A DNA stretch of 64,000 bases from Polaromonas eurypsychrophila (GTDB lineage: Bacteria > Pseudomonadota > Gammaproteobacteria > Burkholderiales > Burkholderiaceae_C): NCBI RefSeq assembly GCF_014641715.1, contig NZ_BMIG01000003.1, positions 124,001-188,000 on the forward strand, read 5' to 3'. Within the stretch, counting starts at the first letter, position 1, and the number at the start of each line of letters is the position of its first letter. Below, in pieces: positions 44,363-53,065 of the stretch. The position numbers were made by a program, and so were the translations under genes. The notes beneath the pieces are model-generated. The model searched no databases, had not been told where the DNA came from, and was given only the letters and a program-made list of their open reading frames with translations.

Positions 44363-44412
44363 CCGACCAGCCGGCGCGCCCGCTGGCCCCTCCCGCTACC
44401 GGCGCTGGTCGG
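44363..44412 (+). other. Stem-loop in the hemA-prfA spacer
   Basis: CCGACCAGC (44363-44371) pairs perfectly with GCTGGTCGG (44404-44412), and CGG/CCG extends the stem past a 2-nt bulge. A T5 run comes only 18 bases later, so it may be a weak terminator or a leader structure of prfA. Confidence 0.4.
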
Positions 44413-44453
44413 ACGCCCCTTCACCATCGTTTTTCCCCCGCGCGTTTTCTCCC

Positions 44454-45572
44454 ATGAAACCCTTTCTCCGCCAGACCCTGGACCGCCAGATCTTCCGCCT
44501 GCATGAGCTCGACGCGTTGCTGTCGGCCAGCGACGTGGTCAGCAACATGGAGCGTTTTCGCAGCCTGACGCGCGAACATGCCGAGCTCAGCATCGTGGTC
44601 GGCCAGTACCAGCGCATGACGGCCCGCGAAGCCGACCTGGCCGGCGCGCAGACCCTGCTGGCCGAAGCGAAAGACGACCCCGAGATGGCCGCGATGGCGG
44701 AAGAAGAGATCGCCGTCGCGCAGGCCGACATCACATCCCTGGACGACGAGCTGCAGCTGATGCTGATCCCGAAAGACCCGGACGATGCGCGCCCGGCCTT
44801 CATCGAGATTCGCGCCGGTACTGGCGGCGACGAGTCAGCGCTGTTTGCCGGCGACCTGTTGCGCATGTATTCGCGCTTTGCCGAGCGCAAGCGCTGGACG
44901 GTCGAGATCATCAGCGAATCGCCGAGTGAGCTCGGCGGCTACAAGGAAGTCGTGATTCGCGTGGACGGCGCCAACGACGCGCTCGGCGTGGGGGTCTACG
45001 GCAAGCTGCGTTTCGAGTCCGGCGGCCACCGCGTGCAGCGCGTTCCCGTCACCGAAACCCAGGGCCGCATCCACACCAGCGCCTGCACCGTCGCGGTGCT
45101 GCCCGAGCCCGACGAAGCGGTCGCCATCCAGATCAACCCGTCGGATCTGCGCATCGACACCTACCGCGCCAGCGGTGCCGGCGGCCAGCACATCAACAAG
45201 ACCGACTCGGCCGTGCGCATCACTCATTTGCCGACTGGCATCGTCGCCGAATGCCAGGACGGCCGCAGCCAGCACAGCAACAAGGCGCAGGCGCTCAAGG
45301 TGCTGACCGCGCGCATCCATGAAAAAGATCGATCGGAACGCGCAGCCAAAGACGCTGCCACGCGCAAGGGCCTGATCGGCAGCGGCGACCGCAGCGACCG
45401 CATCCGGACCTACAACTTTCCCCAGGGCCGCCTCACCGACCACCGCATCAACCTCACTCTGTACAAGCTGCTGTCCATCATGGAAGGCGACATGGATGAC
45501 GTGGTGACCGCGCTGCAGGTGGCGCGCGGGGCGGAGTTGCTGGCCGAACTGGAATCGGCCTCGAACGCTTGA
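44454..45572 (+). CDS. prfA: Peptide chain release factor 1
   Basis: Recognises UAA and UAG stop codons and triggers peptide release on the ribosome, 372 aa. The catalytic GGQ is in [18 protein letters not shown], and the stop-codon reading PxT motif is in [10 protein letters not shown] (Pro-Val-Thr). The N-terminal helical domain precedes these. The gene prmC, which methylates the Gln of GGQ, follows immediately, a functional pairing. Confidence 0.97.
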   Translation: MKPFLRQTLDRQIFRLHELDALLSASDVVSNMERFRSLTREHAELSIVVGQYQRMTAREADLAGAQTLLAEAKDDPEMAAMAEEEIAVAQADITSLDDELQLMLIPKDPDDARPAFIEIRAGTGGDESALFAGDLLRMYSRFAERKRWTVEIISESPSELGGYKEVVIRVDGANDALGVGVYGKLRFESGGHRVQRVPVTETQGRIHTSACTVAVLPEPDEAVAIQINPSDLRIDTYRASGAGGQHINKTDSAVRITHLPTGIVAECQDGRSQHSNKAQALKVLTARIHEKDRSERAAKDAATRKGLIGSGDRSDRIRTYNFPQGRLTDHRINLTLYKLLSIMEGDMDDVVTALQVARGAELLAELESASNA

Positions 45573-45579
45573 ATGCTGT

Positions 45580-45645
45580 ATTTTATGAATCAAATCGGCC
45601 TCTAGCCCTTGTCCCGCATCTGTAAGATGCTCCTCATTTGATAGC
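45580..45645 (-). repeat. Dispersed intergenic element, copy D
   Basis: On the minus strand it reads TTGCTATCAAATGAGGAG, then AAGGGCTAGAGGCCGATTT. The right block is well conserved and the left block more diverged than in the other copies. It fills the prfA-prmC spacer. Confidence 0.55.
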
Positions 45646-45651
45646 AAATGA

Positions 45652-46536
45652 ATGTTTAACCAAGCCTTGTCACACACCCCCACTTGCAGCCAGGCGCTGG
45701 CTGCGGCCCAGTCCTTGGGGCTGGAGCGCCTGGATGTCCAGTTGCTGCTGCTGCACGCGCTCGGCCGGCCCGACAGTGATCGGGGCTGGCTGCTGGCGCA
45801 TGACGGCGATACCCTGGCCGAGGATGCAGCCAGCCGTTTCCGGCAACTGAGCCTGCGCCGCGCGGCCGGCGAACCGCTGGCCTACATCGTCGGAAGCAAG
45901 GAGTTTTTTGGTCTGCAACTCCAGGTTGATGGCCGCGTTTTGGTGCCGCGCCCGGACACCGAAACCCTGGTGGACTGGTCCCTTGAGCAATTGGCCGCAT
46001 CCGGCATGCCGACCGGCGCGCGTGTGCTGGACCTCGGCACCGGCAGCGGCGCAATTGCACTGGCGCTTAAAAAAACCCGGCCGATGCTGGATGTCACGGC
46101 CGTCGATGCAAGCACCGACGCCCTCGCCGTGGCCAGCGCCAATGCCAACCGCCTTGGGCTGGCTATCCATTTCATCGAGGGAAGCTGGTTTGAAAATGTA
46201 AGCGGACACTTTCACCTGGTCGCAAGCAACCCGCCCTACGTAGCCGATGGCGATTCGCATCTGTCTGCCCTGACCCACGAACCCCAAAGCGCTCTGACTG
46301 CCGGGCCGGACGGCATGAACGATCTCCGGACCATCATCGATCAGGCGCCTGCCCACCTGCACGCACATGGCTGGCTGCTGTTGGAGCATGGCTACGACCA
46401 GGCTGCGGCCGTGCGCGAACTGCTGGTCCAGCGCGGCTTTGGCAAGGTGCAAAGCCGCACCGATCTGGCAGGCATCCGCCGCTGTTCCGGGGGATGCTGG
46501 CCGGGCGCACGCAGCACGCCGCAAACAGCGGGATAA
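45652..46536 (+). CDS. prmC: Release factor glutamine methyltransferase PrmC
   Basis: SAM-dependent methyltransferase that modifies the glutamine of the GGQ motif in release factors, 294 aa. The SAM motif is VLDLGTGSGAIALALK, and the substrate motif NPPY is in LVASNPPYVADGD. An N-terminal helical domain carries AGEPLAYIVGSKEFFGL. The ending IRRCSGGCWPGARS is longer than usual. A repeat occupies the region before ATG 45652, so no clear ribosome site is seen. Confidence 0.95.
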   Translation: MFNQALSHTPTCSQALAAAQSLGLERLDVQLLLLHALGRPDSDRGWLLAHDGDTLAEDAASRFRQLSLRRAAGEPLAYIVGSKEFFGLQLQVDGRVLVPRPDTETLVDWSLEQLAASGMPTGARVLDLGTGSGAIALALKKTRPMLDVTAVDASTDALAVASANANRLGLAIHFIEGSWFENVSGHFHLVASNPPYVADGDSHLSALTHEPQSALTAGPDGMNDLRTIIDQAPAHLHAHGWLLLEHGYDQAAAVRELLVQRGFGKVQSRTDLAGIRRCSGGCWPGARSTPQTAG

Positions 46537-46638
46537 TCAGGCATTGATTTTTCGCCGTTGAAATCCATCTGCAGATGGACGGCCGCCAGATCGACCTGAT
46601 CCGCGCGGCAACGGCGTGACACCTTCCAAGGATCCAAC

Positions 46639-46959
46639 ATGAGTGATACCCAGCAACGCATAGACCAGATCGTGAAATCCAGCGACGTGGTGCTTTTCAT
46701 GAAAGGCACGGCGCAGTTTCCACAATGCGGTTTTTCGGGCCGCGCAATCCAGGTGCTCAAGGCCTGCGGCGTGGACAAACCGGCCACGGTCAACGTGCTC
46801 GAAGACCCGGACATCCGCAACGGTATCAAGGAATACAGCAACTGGCCAACGATTCCCCAGCTCTACGTGAAGGGTGAGTTCATCGGCGGCTCGGACATCA
46901 TGATGGAGATGTACGAAAACGGCGAGTTGCAGCAGGTCCTCGGCACACCAGCCGCCTGA
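46639..46959 (+). CDS. grxD: Monothiol glutaredoxin GrxD
   Basis: CGFS-type glutaredoxin that binds and hands over 2Fe-2S clusters, 106 aa. Cys30-Gly-Phe-Ser is in [10 protein letters not shown], the glutathione-site motif [18 protein letters not shown] is present, and the length is normal. AAGGA lies before ATG 46639. It follows prmC by 102 bp, in which I see a 14-bp palindrome (CCATCTGCAGATGG) but no gene. Confidence 0.95.
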   Translation: MSDTQQRIDQIVKSSDVVLFMKGTAQFPQCGFSGRAIQVLKACGVDKPATVNVLEDPDIRNGIKEYSNWPTIPQLYVKGEFIGGSDIMMEMYENGELQQVLGTPAA

Positions 46960-46999
46960 GCCGGAGCTCCCGCCGTTGCAGACTGGCCAGCCTGCAGCC

Positions 47000-47248
47000 T
47001 CAGTTCGTGTAGCCTTCGCAGGCGCCTGCGTTGACCCGCCCTTTGCACTCCCGCTTGAGCCGCGTCGCACGCTCTTTTCGGGTTTCCTCTGATCCTGGCA
47101 TGAATTTGGTGTTGCCCTGTTTCTTTGCAGGGGCACCCTTTTTGGCCGTGTCGGTGGCGGCAAGGCCAGGCGCGGCTGACAGTCCCAGCCACATCGCGAT
47201 GCCCGCAGCAGCAAGTGTCCCGCGCCGGAAAAAAGAGTGTCGAGTCAT
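47000..47248 (-). CDS. Small secreted basic protein, hypothetical
   Basis: 82-aa protein with a Sec or Tat leader (RHSFFRRGTLAAAGIAMWLG, cleaved near GLAA). The short, lysine-rich mature part has two cysteines (RECKGRVNAGACEGY) that could form a disulfide. Rich in Ala, Lys and Thr, it resembles the PsiF-type repeat pattern (KERATRLKRECKG), though I do not assign it firmly. ATG 47248 has GGGAG upstream. A phosphate-starvation link would be of interest but is unproven. Confidence 0.6.
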   Translation of the reverse strand: MTRHSFFRRGTLAAAGIAMWLGLSAAPGLAATDTAKKGAPAKKQGNTKFMPGSEETRKERATRLKRECKGRVNAGACEGYTN

Positions 47249-47298
47249 TTCAAGCTCCCTGAGTTGGCGGTCGTTGCCGCCTGCCTGCACAAACAACG

Positions 47299-47505
47299 CT
47301 ACTGCAATTTCGCGTCGCCATACACCTGGTCATCCGGCGGCGCGTCGGCCGGCATGCGAAAACTCTCGCTGGCCCAGGCGCCCAGGTCGACATTTTTACA
47401 GCGCTCACTGCAAAAAGGGCGGAAACGGTTGTTCGGCCCGAACACACTGGGCCCGCTACAGGCGGGGCAGACCACGATCTTGGGTTGTGGCAGGTCAGAA
47501 GTCAT
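47299..47505 (-). CDS. yacG: DNA gyrase inhibitor YacG
   Basis: Small zinc protein, 68 aa, that binds GyrB and blocks DNA gyrase in E. coli. Four cysteines form the zinc site (VVCPACSG and FCSERCKNVDLGAW). The acidic tail follows. It closes the conserved order pilB-pilC-pilD-coaE-zapD-yacG. Confidence 0.93.
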   Translation of the reverse strand: MTSDLPQPKIVVCPACSGPSVFGPNNRFRPFCSERCKNVDLGAWASESFRMPADAPPDDQVYGDAKLQ

Positions 47506-47535
47506 CTTGAACTCCAGCTTGAACCTTTGTCGCGA

Positions 47536-48291
47536 TCAGGAGCAGAGCGTCAATTCAAAAGCCGCATCGTCGGTCGAAGAATGCAAGCGGTCGTCGCTCT
47601 CATGGCGCATCAGGCGGACGGAAACAATCAGGCGGTTGCCGCTGATTTCGGGGATCAGCCCCAGCCCCGGGTCAATGCGCAGGCGCAGCAACTGGAAAGT
47701 GCGGCCCTGCGGCAGGGTCTGCTGGTACTGCCCGCCGGTCGCCACCACCTTTTGCGGCAGGCCAGAGTCACGCAACAGTTTGAGCAACATGCGAATCGAC
47801 TCGGCCAGCGGCACCAGCGTGGCAATCCAGCGTTGCAAGTCCTTCTGCCGCGTGATCGCATCAAAATGCTGCCACGCAAAATAGGCTGGCAGATCAAATT
47901 CGCAGGTGCCACCCGGGATGCCGATGCGGCTGCGGATGCTCATCAACCAGTCGTTTTCAGTCAGCGACTGGCCCGCCTTGCCCGGCAGGCCGGTCAGGGT
48001 GACAAAACACTCGTCGAGTTGGCCCGTCACTTCATCAAGCACCGCTTCGGAAATGGCCGGGTTGCCGCGGTAACCATTGAGCAGGTGTTTTTGCCGGTCC
48101 AGGTCCTTGAGCACATCGGTTTTCAGATCGGCGCGGGCCGCCACGTCCATCACTTCAAAAATGGTGGTGATCGCGTAGTGGTGGTCGGTCGGATGGTCCC
48201 GCGCGGCCAGTTCGCCGAGGCGGTGAAAGAGGTGCTCAAGCCGCAAATACGTGCGAATGCGTTCGTTGAAGGGATATTCGTAAAGAATCAC
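47536..48291 (-). CDS. zapD: Cell division protein ZapD
   Basis: Cytoplasmic protein that crosslinks FtsZ filaments at the division ring, 251 aa. It begins ILYEYPFNERIRTYLRLEHL, the family hallmark, and includes YHVx-less stretches such as GIPGGTCEFDLPAYFAWQH. All-helical N-terminal and beta-rich C-terminal parts are as expected. It lies between coaE and yacG. Confidence 0.94.
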   Translation of the reverse strand: MILYEYPFNERIRTYLRLEHLFHRLGELAARDHPTDHHYAITTIFEVMDVAARADLKTDVLKDLDRQKHLLNGYRGNPAISEAVLDEVTGQLDECFVTLTGLPGKAGQSLTENDWLMSIRSRIGIPGGTCEFDLPAYFAWQHFDAITRQKDLQRWIATLVPLAESIRMLLKLLRDSGLPQKVVATGGQYQQTLPQGRTFQLLRLRIDPGLGLIPEISGNRLIVSVRLMRHESDDRLHSSTDDAAFELTLCS

Positions 48292-48325
48292 TGCGATATA
48301 TCTTTTTCAGCGGGAGGGTTAGCCA

Positions 48326-48934
48326 TCATAGCCCGAAGCGCTGCGCCGCCTGCCGGACCAGCAGCGCCAGCGCGCCCAGCGAGACCGTCCCATCGTTGTC
48401 GATACAAACGTCTGCCGCAGCGAGCCGCTGCATGCGGCTGGCCTGCCCCGCCATCACCTGTTCAACCATCTGCCGCGTCCAGCCACTGCGGGCCATCACG
48501 CGGCTGATCTGGGTTTCGTCACTGCAATCCACCACGAGTACCCGGTCCACCTGCTGGCGCCAACGACCGGACTCCACCAGCAGGGGCACGTCAAACACGA
48601 TGCAGGCCTGCCCCGCTTGCTGCGCCTGCGCCGCCTGGCGAGCGGTTTCCACACCCACCAGCGGATGGATGATGGCTTCCAGCTGGCGTTTTGCGTCTGG
48701 ATCACTGAAAACCAGCTGACGCATGTGATCACGGTCCAGTGCACCGCCGGCCGTCACCAGGTCGGCACCGAACGCCTGGACAATCAGGGCAATCGCCGCC
48801 CCCCCTGGCGCGGTGGTCTGGCGCGAAATCGTATCGGCATCGATAATGGTTGCGCCGCACTCAGCGAGCATTCCGGCCACCGTGCTTTTGCCGCTGCCAA
48901 TGCCGCCGGTCAGGCCCACGCGCAAGGCAGGCAT
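48326..48934 (-). CDS. coaE: Dephospho-CoA kinase
   Basis: Last step of coenzyme A synthesis: phosphorylates the ribose 3'-OH of dephospho-CoA. It is 202 aa. The P-loop GLTGGIGSGKST is at residue 7, DADTISRQ forms the CoA-binding start, and FDVPLLVESG is in the CoA domain. It starts 4 bp after pilD. Confidence 0.95.
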   Translation of the reverse strand: MPALRVGLTGGIGSGKSTVAGMLAECGATIIDADTISRQTTAPGGAAIALIVQAFGADLVTAGGALDRDHMRQLVFSDPDAKRQLEAIIHPLVGVETARQAAQAQQAGQACIVFDVPLLVESGRWRQQVDRVLVVDCSDETQISRVMARSGWTRQMVEQVMAGQASRMQRLAAADVCIDNDGTVSLGALALLVRQAAQRFGL

Positions 48935-48938
48935 GCTG

Positions 48939-49799
48939 CTACAGGCCGATCACGCCAAGAATGGCCTGGGGGCCGAACACCATTGCCGTCAAACCCGCGG
49001 CCGCCAGAAACGGGCCAAAGGGCACGTAACCCCCTTCACGCAAGCCACTGGAAAACTTCATCGTAATTCCGACCAGCGCGCCTATGACCGAAGCCATCAG
49101 AATGATGGGCACCAGGGCCGACCAGCCAAACCAGGCCCCCAGCGCCGCGAAAAGTTTGAAGTCCCCGTAACCCATGCCTTCTTTTCCGGTCACCAACTTG
49201 AACGCCCAGTAGACCAGCCACAGCGACAGGTAGCCGGCCACCACGCCCCACAAGGCCTGGCTCAGGTTGATGGCCGGGTTCCAGCCCAGTACGACAACAA
49301 TCAGGCCAGCCCAGAGCAGGGGCAGGGTGATGTCATCCGGCAGCAGGGTGGTATCCCAGTCGATCATGGCGAGCGTCACCAGAGCCGCCGCAAAGCCGCC
49401 CCAGGCCAGACCGGTCCAGCTCAAACCCCATCGCCATCCGCAGAAAAAAAACAAACCGCCCGTTGCGAGCTCCACCAGGGGATAACGCAAGCCGAACTTC
49501 GTGCCGCAGACCGAGCATTGCCCCTTGAGAAAGAGGTAGCTCAAAACCGGAATGTTTTCATACCAGGCAATCACATGGCCACAACTCGAACACCGCGAGC
49601 GCGGCATCAACAGGTTGAAGGCTGCCGTGTTCTGCGCCGTGAAGCCGGACATCTCGGCACATTCAAGCGCCCACTGGCGCTCCATGATTTTTGGCAGGCG
49701 GTAAATAACAACGTTCAGGAAACTGCCGATCAACAGCCCGAAAATCCCGGCCAAAGCGGCGTCGAAACCCGCATGCCAACCGGACACCAGCCCTGACAT
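48939..49799 (-). CDS. pilD: Type IV prepilin peptidase/N-methyltransferase PilD
   Basis: Membrane aspartic protease that cleaves and N-methylates type IV prepilins and type II pseudopilins, 286 aa. The two CxxC pairs are CSSCGHV and CSVCGTKF. The catalytic aspartates are in AMIDWDTTLLPDD and in the GxGD motif GMGYGDFKL. ATG 49799 overlaps the pilC stop (TGATG), indicating coupling. About eight membrane helices are visible. No pilin gene is in the window. Confidence 0.95.
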   Translation of the reverse strand: MSGLVSGWHAGFDAALAGIFGLLIGSFLNVVIYRLPKIMERQWALECAEMSGFTAQNTAAFNLLMPRSRCSSCGHVIAWYENIPVLSYLFLKGQCSVCGTKFGLRYPLVELATGGLFFFCGWRWGLSWTGLAWGGFAAALVTLAMIDWDTTLLPDDITLPLLWAGLIVVVLGWNPAINLSQALWGVVAGYLSLWLVYWAFKLVTGKEGMGYGDFKLFAALGAWFGWSALVPIILMASVIGALVGITMKFSSGLREGGYVPFGPFLAAAGLTAMVFGPQAILGVIGL

Positions 49800-51016
49800 C
49801 AAACCACTTGGCCGAGCTTGAAGATCGGCAGGTACATGGACACCACAATGCCACCGATCAAACCACCAAGAAACACGATGATGATGGGCTCCATCAGGCT
49901 AGACAGGCCGGCGACCATTTCATCGACTTCGGCTTCATAAAAATCGGCGGCTTTTCCGAGCATGTGATCGACCGAGCCGGACTCCTCGCCAATCGCACAC
50001 ATCTGCAACACCATGGTCGGGAACAGGTTGGCATTGCCCATCGCAGCCGTCAAACTGGTACCGGTGGAGACTTCCTGCTGGATTTTTTCTGTGGCGTCGG
50101 CATACAACGAATTGCCCGATGCACCGCCGACCGAATCCAGCGCCTCGACCAAGGGCACACCCGCAGCAAACATGGTTGACAGCGTGCGGGTCCAACGGGC
50201 AATACACGACTTCTCGATCAACACCCCAAACACCGGCACTTTCAGCAGGACACGGTCCATCACACGCTGCATCTTTATATTGCGCCGCCAGGCTTGCATG
50301 AAAAAGTAAATACCGCCACCGATACCGCCGAAAATCAGCCACCAATAGGCGACAAAAACCTCGCTGATGGCCATCACAAAAAGCGTAGGAGCGGGAAGAT
50401 CCGCACCGAATGACTTGAAAACCTCTTTGAATGCAGGGATCACAAAAATCATGATCACGGCGACCACCACAAAGGCCACAACCACGACCGAAGCCGGGTA
50501 CATCAACGCGGACTTGATTTTCGATTTGATGGCTTCGGTTTTTTCCATGTAAACCGCCAACCGATCGAGCAGCGCCTCCAGGATACCGGCGGCCTCACCG
50601 GCCTCCACCAGATTGCAGTACAGCGCATTGAAATACAGAGGGTACTTGCGGAAAGCAGCGCTGAGCGAAGTGCCGGTTTCCACGTCAGTGCGCACATCGT
50701 TGAGGAGCTTGGTCACGCTGGCATTGGGATTGCCGCGTCCAACGATATCAAACGACTGCAACAGCGGCACGCCGGCCTTCATCATGGTCGCCAGCTGCCG
50801 CGTGAAAATGGCAATGTCCTTGGGCTTGATGGACTTGCCGGAGCGCATGCTGCGCTTCTTGATTTTTGTCGGGAACACCCCCTGCCGACGCAGCGATGCC
50901 TTGACCTGGTTTTCGCCGACAGCACGGGTCTCACCCCTGACCTGCTTGCCATTGCGGTCCTTGCCTTCCCATTCAAAGACAAATTCCTTGATGGCTTTGG
51001 ATGTTGCTGTTGCCAT
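49799..51016 (-). CDS. pilC: Type IV pilus inner-membrane platform protein PilC
   Basis: Inner-membrane platform of the type IV pilus, 405 aa, with two T2SSF domains. Motifs are FTRQLATMMKAGVPLLQ and its second-half counterpart WTRTLSTMFAAGVPLVEA. Three membrane helices are seen (MYPASVVVVAFVVVAVIMIF is the first). PilC couples the PilB motor to pilus growth. It follows pilB by 82 bp. Confidence 0.96.
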   Translation of the reverse strand: MATATSKAIKEFVFEWEGKDRNGKQVRGETRAVGENQVKASLRRQGVFPTKIKKRSMRSGKSIKPKDIAIFTRQLATMMKAGVPLLQSFDIVGRGNPNASVTKLLNDVRTDVETGTSLSAAFRKYPLYFNALYCNLVEAGEAAGILEALLDRLAVYMEKTEAIKSKIKSALMYPASVVVVAFVVVAVIMIFVIPAFKEVFKSFGADLPAPTLFVMAISEVFVAYWWLIFGGIGGGIYFFMQAWRRNIKMQRVMDRVLLKVPVFGVLIEKSCIARWTRTLSTMFAAGVPLVEALDSVGGASGNSLYADATEKIQQEVSTGTSLTAAMGNANLFPTMVLQMCAIGEESGSVDHMLGKAADFYEAEVDEMVAGLSSLMEPIIIVFLGGLIGGIVVSMYLPIFKLGQVV

Positions 51017-51098
51017 GTTGCCTTCTTACTAGTGCGGACAGGATGATTGAAGCCCGGGGCGTTTCCCGCGCCGGACGGGCAGGGGTAACGTGGCGGGC

Positions 51099-52826
51099 CT
51101 AGACATTGGTGCACCCCAGAATCTCTTCGAGCGAGGTCATCCCCGTTTTGACCTTTTGCAAACCTGCGCCCCTGAGGCTTTTCACCCCTTCCTTGGCAGC
51201 CTGTTCGGCAATTTCGAGGGCGCTGCCATCGCGCAGGATGATCCGCTGGATTTCATCCGTGATCGGCATGACCTGGTAGATACCCACGCGGCCCTTGTAG
51301 CCGCTGTTGCACATGGAACACCCAACCGGACGGAACGGGGTCCAGGAGCCATCAACATCGTCTTCCTCGAAGCCGGCGTCGAGCAAGGTCTCCCGCGGGA
51401 TGTCCGCCGGCGCCTTGCAGTTGGGGCACAGACGGCGCGCCAGCCGCTGGGCGGTGATCAGAATCACGCTGGATGCAATATTGAAGGGCGCAATGCCCAT
51501 GTTACGCAGCCGGGTCAGCGTGGCGGGCGCATCGTTGGTATGCAAAGTAGACAACACGAGGTGGCCGGTTTGCGCCGCCTTGATGGAAATTTCCGCAGTT
51601 TCCAGATCACGAATCTCGCCGACCATGATGATGTCCGGATCCTGGCGCAAAAACGCTTTCAGGGCCACTGAAAAAGTCAGGCCCGCCTTGTCGTTCATGC
51701 TGACCTGGTTGACGCCGGGCAAGTTGATTTCGGCCGGATCTTCGGCCGTCGATATGTTCACACCCGGCTTGTTCAGGATATTCAGGCAGGTGTACAACGA
51801 CACGGTTTTCCCCGAACCGGTGGGGCCCGTCACCAGCACCATGCCGTAAGGTCGCTGAACCGCATTGAGCAGGCGTTCCTTTTCGATCGGCTCGTAACCG
51901 AGCGCATCGATGCCCAGCTTGGCACTGCTCGGGTCCAGAATACGGATCACGATTTTTTCGCCGAACATGGTCGGCAAGGTGCTGACCCGGAAATCGATCA
52001 CCCGATCCGGTCCGATCTTGAGCTTCATCTTCCCGTCTTGCGGCACCCGCTTTTCAGAGATATCCATCTTGGAGATCACCTTGATGCGGGAAGCCAGCTT
52101 TTCCTTGATGGCGACCGGCGGCGAAGCGATCTCGCGCAACTCCCCATCGACGCGGAAACGCACGCGGTAGGTGTGCTCATAGGGTTCGAAATGCAGGTCC
52201 GACGCGCGCATGCTGAAGGCATCGAGCAGCATTTTGTGCAAAAACTTGACGACGGGCGCATCCTCAACCTCCGATACGCCGGTGTCGCCGCTGTCGGCAC
52301 TGGCCGCCTCGGCGGTGGACTCGTCAAACTCGAAGTCATCGCCAATGATGCTTTCCATCGCCTCGGATGCCGTGGTGGCCGATGCCTCTACCAACTTCGA
52401 CAGCTTGTCGTATTCGGCGATAACCCAATCCACGCCCATCTGGGTCGAAAACTTGATTTTTTCAGCCGCCTCCTGATCAGAGGGGTCCGCCGTCGCAACA
52501 ATCAAGCGGTTGCTGCGCTTGCTCAAGACAACAATGCGATAGGCTTGGCAAATTTTGGCGTCCAGCAGGCCCTTGGGCAGGCGCTGGGTATCAATGGCGC
52601 TGAGGTCGAGCAGGGGCGCCGCGAACGCCGTGGACATGGTGTGCGCCAGATCTGACGCGGATACAACGCCAGAGCCGGTCAGTTCCGCGATGAAGCTGGT
52701 TCGGCCGCTTTGAGCCTTGCGAAAAATGTCTTCTGCCGCTTTTTGCCCGAGCTTGCCAGCCATCACCAGCGCCCGTCCCAAACCGGGCAAAGCGGGTGCA
52801 TTGATGACGGTATCGAGAGCGGCCAT
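51099..52826 (-). CDS. pilB: Type IV pilus assembly ATPase PilB
   Basis: Hexameric motor ATPase that drives pilus extension, 575 aa. An N-terminal MshEN-type domain precedes the core. Walker A is GPTGSGKTVS, the Asp box and Walker B are in IIMVGEIRDLETAEIS, and four zinc cysteines lie in CPNC and CSMCNSGYKGR. pilB, pilC and pilD form one unit. A tandem 9-bp repeat lies just upstream of the ATG. Confidence 0.96.
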   Translation of the reverse strand: MAALDTVINAPALPGLGRALVMAGKLGQKAAEDIFRKAQSGRTSFIAELTGSGVVSASDLAHTMSTAFAAPLLDLSAIDTQRLPKGLLDAKICQAYRIVVLSKRSNRLIVATADPSDQEAAEKIKFSTQMGVDWVIAEYDKLSKLVEASATTASEAMESIIGDDFEFDESTAEAASADSGDTGVSEVEDAPVVKFLHKMLLDAFSMRASDLHFEPYEHTYRVRFRVDGELREIASPPVAIKEKLASRIKVISKMDISEKRVPQDGKMKLKIGPDRVIDFRVSTLPTMFGEKIVIRILDPSSAKLGIDALGYEPIEKERLLNAVQRPYGMVLVTGPTGSGKTVSLYTCLNILNKPGVNISTAEDPAEINLPGVNQVSMNDKAGLTFSVALKAFLRQDPDIIMVGEIRDLETAEISIKAAQTGHLVLSTLHTNDAPATLTRLRNMGIAPFNIASSVILITAQRLARRLCPNCKAPADIPRETLLDAGFEEDDVDGSWTPFRPVGCSMCNSGYKGRVGIYQVMPITDEIQRIILRDGSALEIAEQAAKEGVKSLRGAGLQKVKTGMTSLEEILGCTNV

Positions 52827-52844
52827 AATTTACGAATCTACCTC

Positions 52845-52862
52845 AAATTGACAAAATTGACA
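52845..52862 (-). promoter_or_regulatory. Tandem 9-bp direct repeat upstream of pilB
   Basis: TGTCAATTT occurs twice in direct succession on the minus strand, 19-36 bp before the pilB start. The spacing suggests a regulator or RNA polymerase contact site. No standard -10/-35 pair is clear. Confidence 0.3.
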
Positions 52863-52969
52863 TCATCGTTGATGGTTCGGGGGATGTAAATCGAAATGGC
52901 CGTTACCACCGCCCCGGTGTTGGAACGACGACAACGAAGCCGCAAACGTGAATGGGAACAGGCGACGGA

Positions 52970-53046
52970 TGGTCGGGGTGAGAAGATTCGAGCCTCCGGC
53001 CTCTACGTCCCGACCGTAGCGCTCCACCAGGCTGAGCTACCCTTGA
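52970..53046 (-). pseudogene. Degenerate tRNA-Pro(CGG)
   Basis: On the minus strand a tRNA shape is visible: D arm GCTC/GAGC, anticodon stem CTACG/CGTAG with loop GTCGGGA (anticodon CGG), 5-nt variable loop, T arm with loop CTCGAAT, then CACCCCG-A-CCA. The 5' acceptor strand (TCAAGGG) does not pair with CACCCCG except at two or three positions. Position 21 is G, position 32 is G and position 54 is C, where nearly all tRNAs have A, a pyrimidine and T. I judge it a tRNA pseudogene. Confidence 0.7.
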
Positions 53047-53065
53047 CAGCTATCCCGATCCGGCG

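Noticed and set aside
46537-46638. Small coding remnant or regulatory palindrome before grxD
   Set aside because: A short open stretch and CCATCTGCAGATGG are visible, but there is no start signal, family match or second copy to support a call.
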